Assembly: GCA_023271485.1 (NCBI GenBank)
Contig: JALPXT010000052.1
Span: 1-9,665, forward strand
DNA from: Dehalococcoidia bacterium
Lineage (GTDB): Bacteria; Chloroflexota; Dehalococcoidia; SZUA-161; SpSt-899
Reading direction: 5' to 3'
DNA: 9,665 nucleotides
The position numbers were made by a program, and so were the translations under genes. The notes below the pieces were generated by a model. It saw only the letters and a list, made by a program, of their open reading frames with translations, was not told the origin of the DNA and searched no databases. Positions 7,280-9,665 of this stretch are shown piece after piece; position 1 is the stretch's first letter, and each line of letters opens with the position of its first letter.

Positions 7280-8119
7280 ATGGTGGAAGCTGAGGTAAGG
7301 CCAATTTTGAGGCTCAATAATGTAGAGGTGATGTACCACGAGGTCATTCTGGTGCTTAAGGGCGTGTCCCTGGAGCTGCCTGAGGGCGGCATTATCGCCC
7401 TCCTGGGAGCCAATGGGGCCGGTAAGACCACCACCTTGAAAGCTATCTCCGGGCTCCTCAAGCACGAGGACGGAATGGTTACCGATGGATCCATCGAGTT
7501 CATGGGGGAGATGGTGCATAAGAAGGGGGGCGACGAGCTGGTGCAGAAGGGCATCTTCCAGGTAATGGAGGGGAGGAGGGTCTTTGAGCACCTCACCGTG
7601 GAACAGAATCTCGTCGTGGGGGCCCATTGTCTTAAGGACGGGGGTAGTATCAAGCAGCGTCTGGAAATGGTCTACCACTATTTCCCACGGCTTCGTGACC
7701 TGCGCCGGACCATTGCCGGTCTCGTCAGCGGGGGGGAGCAACAGATGACTGTGGTTGGCCGAGCTTTGATGGCCGGGCCCAAGGTTCTTCTCCTGGATGA
7801 GCCCTCCATGGGGCTGGCACCGATGCTCATCAAGGAGATATTCGACATCATACAGGTGCTGCATAAAGAGCAGAAGCTGTCCATCCTGCTGGTGGAGCAG
7901 AACGTTAAACTCGCCCTGGCCACCGCCTCCCATGCTTATGTGATGGAGGCGGGGCGGATAGTGATGGAAGGCCCCTCGGAGAAGCTGAGAGAGAACCCGG
8001 ATATCAAGGAGTATTATCTCGGGCTGACCGAGGGGGGGGGGCAAGAAGAGCTTCCGTGCCATAAAGCACTACAAGCGCAAGAAGCGCTGGCTGGCCTGAT
8101 GCCGCCTGAACCGAATTGA
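7280..8119 (+). CDS. livF: HAAT-family ABC transporter ATP-binding protein (LivF type), probable 3' frameshift
   Basis: This is the second ATPase of the importer. From ATG 7280 (GGGGGTGA at 7268-7275) it has 279 residues; an in-frame ATG at 7202 would add 26 residues that look unrelated to the family and has no clear ribosome binding site. Motifs are Walker A GANGAGKT (43-50), Q-loop FQ with VMEGRRVFEHLTVEQN after it, signature VSGGEQQ (149-155), Walker B VLLLDEP (169-175) and LVEQN (204-208), where LivF proteins normally carry Gln instead of the H-loop His. All is regular up to EYYLGLTEGGG (244-254). A run of ten G follows, and the current frame ends QEELPCHKALQ... with a Gln/Ala/Pro-rich tail. 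One G fewer gives KKSFRAIKHYKRKKRWLA and a stop at 8097-8099, which resembles the basic ending usual in this subgroup. The core ATPase should be intact either way. Confidence 0.92.
   Translation: MVEAEVRPILRLNNVEVMYHEVILVLKGVSLELPEGGIIALLGANGAGKTTTLKAISGLLKHEDGMVTDGSIEFMGEMVHKKGGDELVQKGIFQVMEGRRVFEHLTVEQNLVVGAHCLKDGGSIKQRLEMVYHYFPRLRDLRRTIAGLVSGGEQQMTVVGRALMAGPKVLLLDEPSMGLAPMLIKEIFDIIQVLHKEQKLSILLVEQNVKLALATASHAYVMEAGRIVMEGPSEKLRENPDIKEYYLGLTEGGGQEELPCHKALQAQEALAGLMPPEPN
8032..8041 (+). repeat. Homopolymer G10 tract at the livF 3' end
   Basis: Ten consecutive G bases sit exactly where the livF reading frame departs from a family-like ending. Such runs are prone to sequencing and assembly error, replication slippage and transcriptional slippage. 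With nine G, the gene would end at 8099 instead of 8119. Confidence 0.85.
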
Positions 8120-8163
8120 TGAAACGTTCGAGTGGCGGAGTTCAAAGGGGGCTGTGAATTGCT

Positions 8164-8646
8164 CTACAGGAGTTTGCTGAGCATTTTTCGCCGGGAAGCC
8201 TTAAAGGCGCATTTGCGGGCGGACTCGCAGGGCTCAGGGCATTCGTAGCTCCCTACTTCTATGATGGCGCGGTAACCCAGGTCTTGCGCCATCATCTGAC
8301 AGGGGTAAATGGCGACCACTAGTTGTTTGTCTATGCCGTCGTATCCCTCTTCGGCGGCCTCGGAGAAGTACAAAGCAGCCATGCGGACAGCCGCCTTTCT
8401 TCCGAGAAAGATGTTACAGTGGCTGACGCTCACCGGCCCGATCGGGATCAATTGCCGGACCAGTTCGGCCGCAAATTCGCGCAGGCCGGGAACAGTGGGG
8501 GTTGGCTTTTTAGGGGCTACTCGAAAGCCAAGGGAGCAGTAATCGCCTGAGCGTGAGCGGTGATAGGGCAGCCTAATTTCCTCGGCTTCCCAGGTTATCT
8601 CCGGGTCTTCCGCCAGCACCCTTCTTATATCTTCGAGCTTGCTCAC
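8164..8646 (-). CDS. Uncharacterised cysteine-containing protein, 160 aa
   Basis: I do not recognise this family. It starts at GTG (8646-8644) with GGAAGG six bases upstream, and ends in TAG at 8166-8164. The coding frame looks real: it fills the space between def and livF, has a good ribosome binding site, and reads as a mixed alpha/beta protein with no signal peptide or membrane segment. It has six cysteines (37, 77, 116, 136, 140, 146); the last three form C-x3-C-x5-C (CPEPCESARKC) next to a basic C-terminus with KASRRKMLSKLL. The spacing could hold zinc or an iron-sulfur cluster, but that is only a suggestion. It lies 81 bp downstream of def on the same strand and faces livF head-on. It occupies the place where fmt is often found after def in other bacteria, but it does not resemble Fmt. 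Confidence 0.7.
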   Translation of the reverse strand: MSKLEDIRRVLAEDPEITWEAEEIRLPYHRSRSGDYCSLGFRVAPKKPTPTVPGLREFAAELVRQLIPIGPVSVSHCNIFLGRKAAVRMAALYFSEAAEEGYDGIDKQLVVAIYPCQMMAQDLGYRAIIEVGSYECPEPCESARKCAFKASRRKMLSKLL

Positions 8647-8693
8647 CTGTAACCTTCCGGGAACTTCTGGACCGCATTAACCGAAGCGACAAA

Positions 8694-8712
8694 TTGTATT
8701 TAACCCATACAA
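8694..8712 (-). promoter_or_regulatory. Dyad upstream of the 160-aa protein gene
   Basis: TTGTAT (8694-8699) and ATACAA (8707-8712) form an inverted repeat with a 7-base spacer, in the 81-bp gap between def and the next gene. On the minus strand the same bases include TACAAT, a fair -10 element, but no good -35 is found 16-18 bases before it. It is a possible operator or weak promoter, with low certainty. Confidence 0.25.
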
Positions 8713-8727
8713 CTCTAAACGACCGGT

Positions 8728-9297
8728 TCACTCTTCGACTCTGCGTCGGACAGACCCATATCGAGGAGCGTCATGTGCACCAGGCGTGGAAGCAGATTGA
8801 GGAATCCTGACGCCGGCTGACGACTCGCTGCCTTCTACTTTATAGAGCCTGTCTTCGCCCTGCAGGTGATCGACGTACAATACGCCGTTGAGATGATCTA
8901 TCTCATGTTCCAGGGTTTGCGCCAGGAGATCCTCAGCCTTCAGGCGGACTTCCTTACCGTGACGGTCACGTCCTTTTGCGGTAACCGAGACGGCACGCTT
9001 TATCTCACATCTATATCCGGGGAGGCAGAGACATCCCTCAACCACCTCCCTTTCACCCGATTTCTTCACAATCTGGGGATTTATCAGGGCAAAGGGCTCT
9101 TCCTCCGGCAGCCCGATGACGATCACTCGCAGCAGTTTGCCGATCTGGGGGGCGGCAAGTCCGGCTCCACTGGCGTCTCGCATGGTCTCGATCATATCGT
9201 CGATGAGCTTCTGGATTGATCCATCGATGCTGCTGACGCGCTTTGATTTCTGGCGCAGGATGGGGTTCCCGAATCGCAGTAACGGCAGTACGGCCAT
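8728..9297 (-). CDS. def: Peptide deformylase
   Basis: This metalloenzyme removes the N-formyl group from nascent proteins in the cytoplasm. The 189-aa protein shows the three family motifs: GAGLAAPQ (44-51), EGCLCLPG (87-94) and HEIDH (131-135). Metal ligands should be C89, H131 and H135, with E132 as the catalytic acid/base. Two points differ from the usual: motif 2 has Cys91 where Ser is most common, and motif 3 has Ile where Phe is common (HEFDH). The catalytic domain ends near YKVE (152-155). A further 34 residues form a low-complexity Ser/Pro/Arg-rich tail without recognisable homology. The ATG at 9297-9295 has GAGGT about 9 bases upstream, and the gene lies 69 bp after priA with its own consensus-type promoter. 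Confidence 0.94.
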   Translation of the reverse strand: MAVLPLLRFGNPILRQKSKRVSSIDGSIQKLIDDMIETMRDASGAGLAAPQIGKLLRVIVIGLPEEEPFALINPQIVKKSGEREVVEGCLCLPGYRCEIKRAVSVTAKGRDRHGKEVRLKAEDLLAQTLEHEIDHLNGVLYVDHLQGEDRLYKVEGSESSAGVRIPQSASTPGAHDAPRYGSVRRRVEE

Positions 9298-9326
9298 AGC
9301 AGTGATTACCTCGAACGACTACCTCA

Positions 9327-9355
9327 ATTATAAGTAGCGGGCGGTAGACTGTCAA
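9327..9355 (-). promoter_or_regulatory. Consensus sigma-70-type promoter for def
   Basis: On the minus strand, TTGACA (9355-9350) and TATAAT (9332-9327) are exact consensus -35 and -10 hexamers separated by exactly 17 bases. Transcription would start near 9320, leaving a leader of about 22 bases before the def ATG at 9297 that includes its GAGGT ribosome binding site. The element lies entirely in the gap after the priA stop. The match is direct; activity is inferred. Confidence 0.85.
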
Positions 9356-9366
9356 CTCAGAAGGAT

Positions 9367-9665
9367 TCAGGCCAGCCCCACAGGGTCGATATCCACGGTC
9401 CAACCCTGCGGGATGGGCACTTTGGAGATGATGGACATTGGATCGGAGCCTCGAATGATTACCTGCCAGCGGTATCGGCCGCGGATCTGCTGGGTATGGG
9501 CGGGGGATGGCCCTATCAAGGTAGTGTCGGCCAGCCCTTGAGAGTCTCTCTCCTGGCGAAGGAGAAGCATCATTCGTTCAGCCTCCTGCTGGCAGCGCTC
9601 GGGGTTGGTATGGGCATAAATCAGGCTCACCAGCCGGTTGAACGGAGGGTTGCCATGCTCATGCC
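9367..9665 (-). CDS. priA: Primosomal protein N' (PriA helicase), C-terminal part, cut by window edge
   Basis: PriA is the replication-restart helicase that reloads the replisome at stalled forks. Only the last 98 residues or so are in the window; the frame is open to base 9665, so the gene begins beyond it. The visible part carries the C-terminal PriA pattern: PPFNRLVSLIYAHTNPERC, then a helix (AERMMLLLRQER), the segment LIGPSPA, then RGRYRWQVIIRGSDP and the ending PIPQGWTVDIDPVGLA. The RYRWQ core and the terminal VDIDP motif are hallmarks of PriA C-termini. A GTG at 9630 in frame is internal to the gene, not the start. The TGA stop is at 9369-9367, and def follows after 69 bp on the same strand. 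Confidence 0.92.
   Translation of the reverse strand, partial: HEHGNPPFNRLVSLIYAHTNPERCQQEAERMMLLLRQERDSQGLADTTLIGPSPAHTQQIRGRYRWQVIIRGSDPMSIISKVPIPQGWTVDIDPVGLA

Noticed and set aside
7211..8062. Long open frame of 283 codons on the minus strand opposite livF
   Set aside because: It lies fully antisense to a protein with all ABC ATPase motifs, has His/Leu/Pro-rich shadow composition and no recognisable domain.
8866..9219. 117-codon plus-strand frame
   Set aside because: It is antisense to the peptide deformylase motifs and has no recognisable content.

Overview
The window looks like a bacterial chromosome segment of roughly 55% GC, probably from a Chloroflexota (Dehalococcoidia-like) organism or a related anaerobe. 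That placement is inference. It rests on the style of the PriA C-terminus, the priA-def order, and a HAAT-type ABC operon of the subtype that carries its own acyl-CoA synthetase. There are no rRNA or tRNA genes, no CRISPR array and no transposase. No gene-free stretch exceeds 300 bases; the longest gap is about 180 bp.

Positions 1-8119 (+ strand) hold one long transport cluster. It encodes a LivG-type ATPase, an AMP-forming acyl-CoA synthetase, LivH- and LivM-type permeases, a lipoprotein substrate-binding protein (LivK-type), a small lipoprotein with a LEA14/WHy-like domain, and a LivF-type ATPase. All parts of a hydrophobic/branched-chain amino acid (HAAT) family importer are present. The CoA ligase sits between two transporter genes, with gaps of 6 bp and an overlap of 1 bp. 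The simplest reading is that the imported solute is a carboxylic acid (aromatic, branched or fatty) that is trapped as its CoA thioester on entry, rather than an amino acid.

The gaps in this operon carry structure. Behind livM lie inverted arrays of a 9-bp tandem repeat, an orphan perfect Shine-Dalgarno sequence and a 17-bp palindrome, all before livK. Behind livK is a strong intrinsic-terminator-like hairpin, followed by two more hairpins before the LEA-like lipoprotein gene. The gaps at 3713-3817 and 7153-7279 show only ribosome binding sites. The 3' end of livF contains a run of ten G. The current frame after it gives an atypical tail, while the neighbouring frame restores a basic tail that looks like the family's usual ending, so this is a likely frameshift or phase-variable tract.

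Positions 8164-9665 (- strand, convergent with the operon) carry, in transcription order, the C-terminal end of priA (cut by the window edge), def (peptide deformylase) and an unrecognised 160-aa cysteine-containing protein. A consensus sigma-70-type promoter (TTGACA, 17 bp, TATAAT) lies in the priA-def gap and should drive def.
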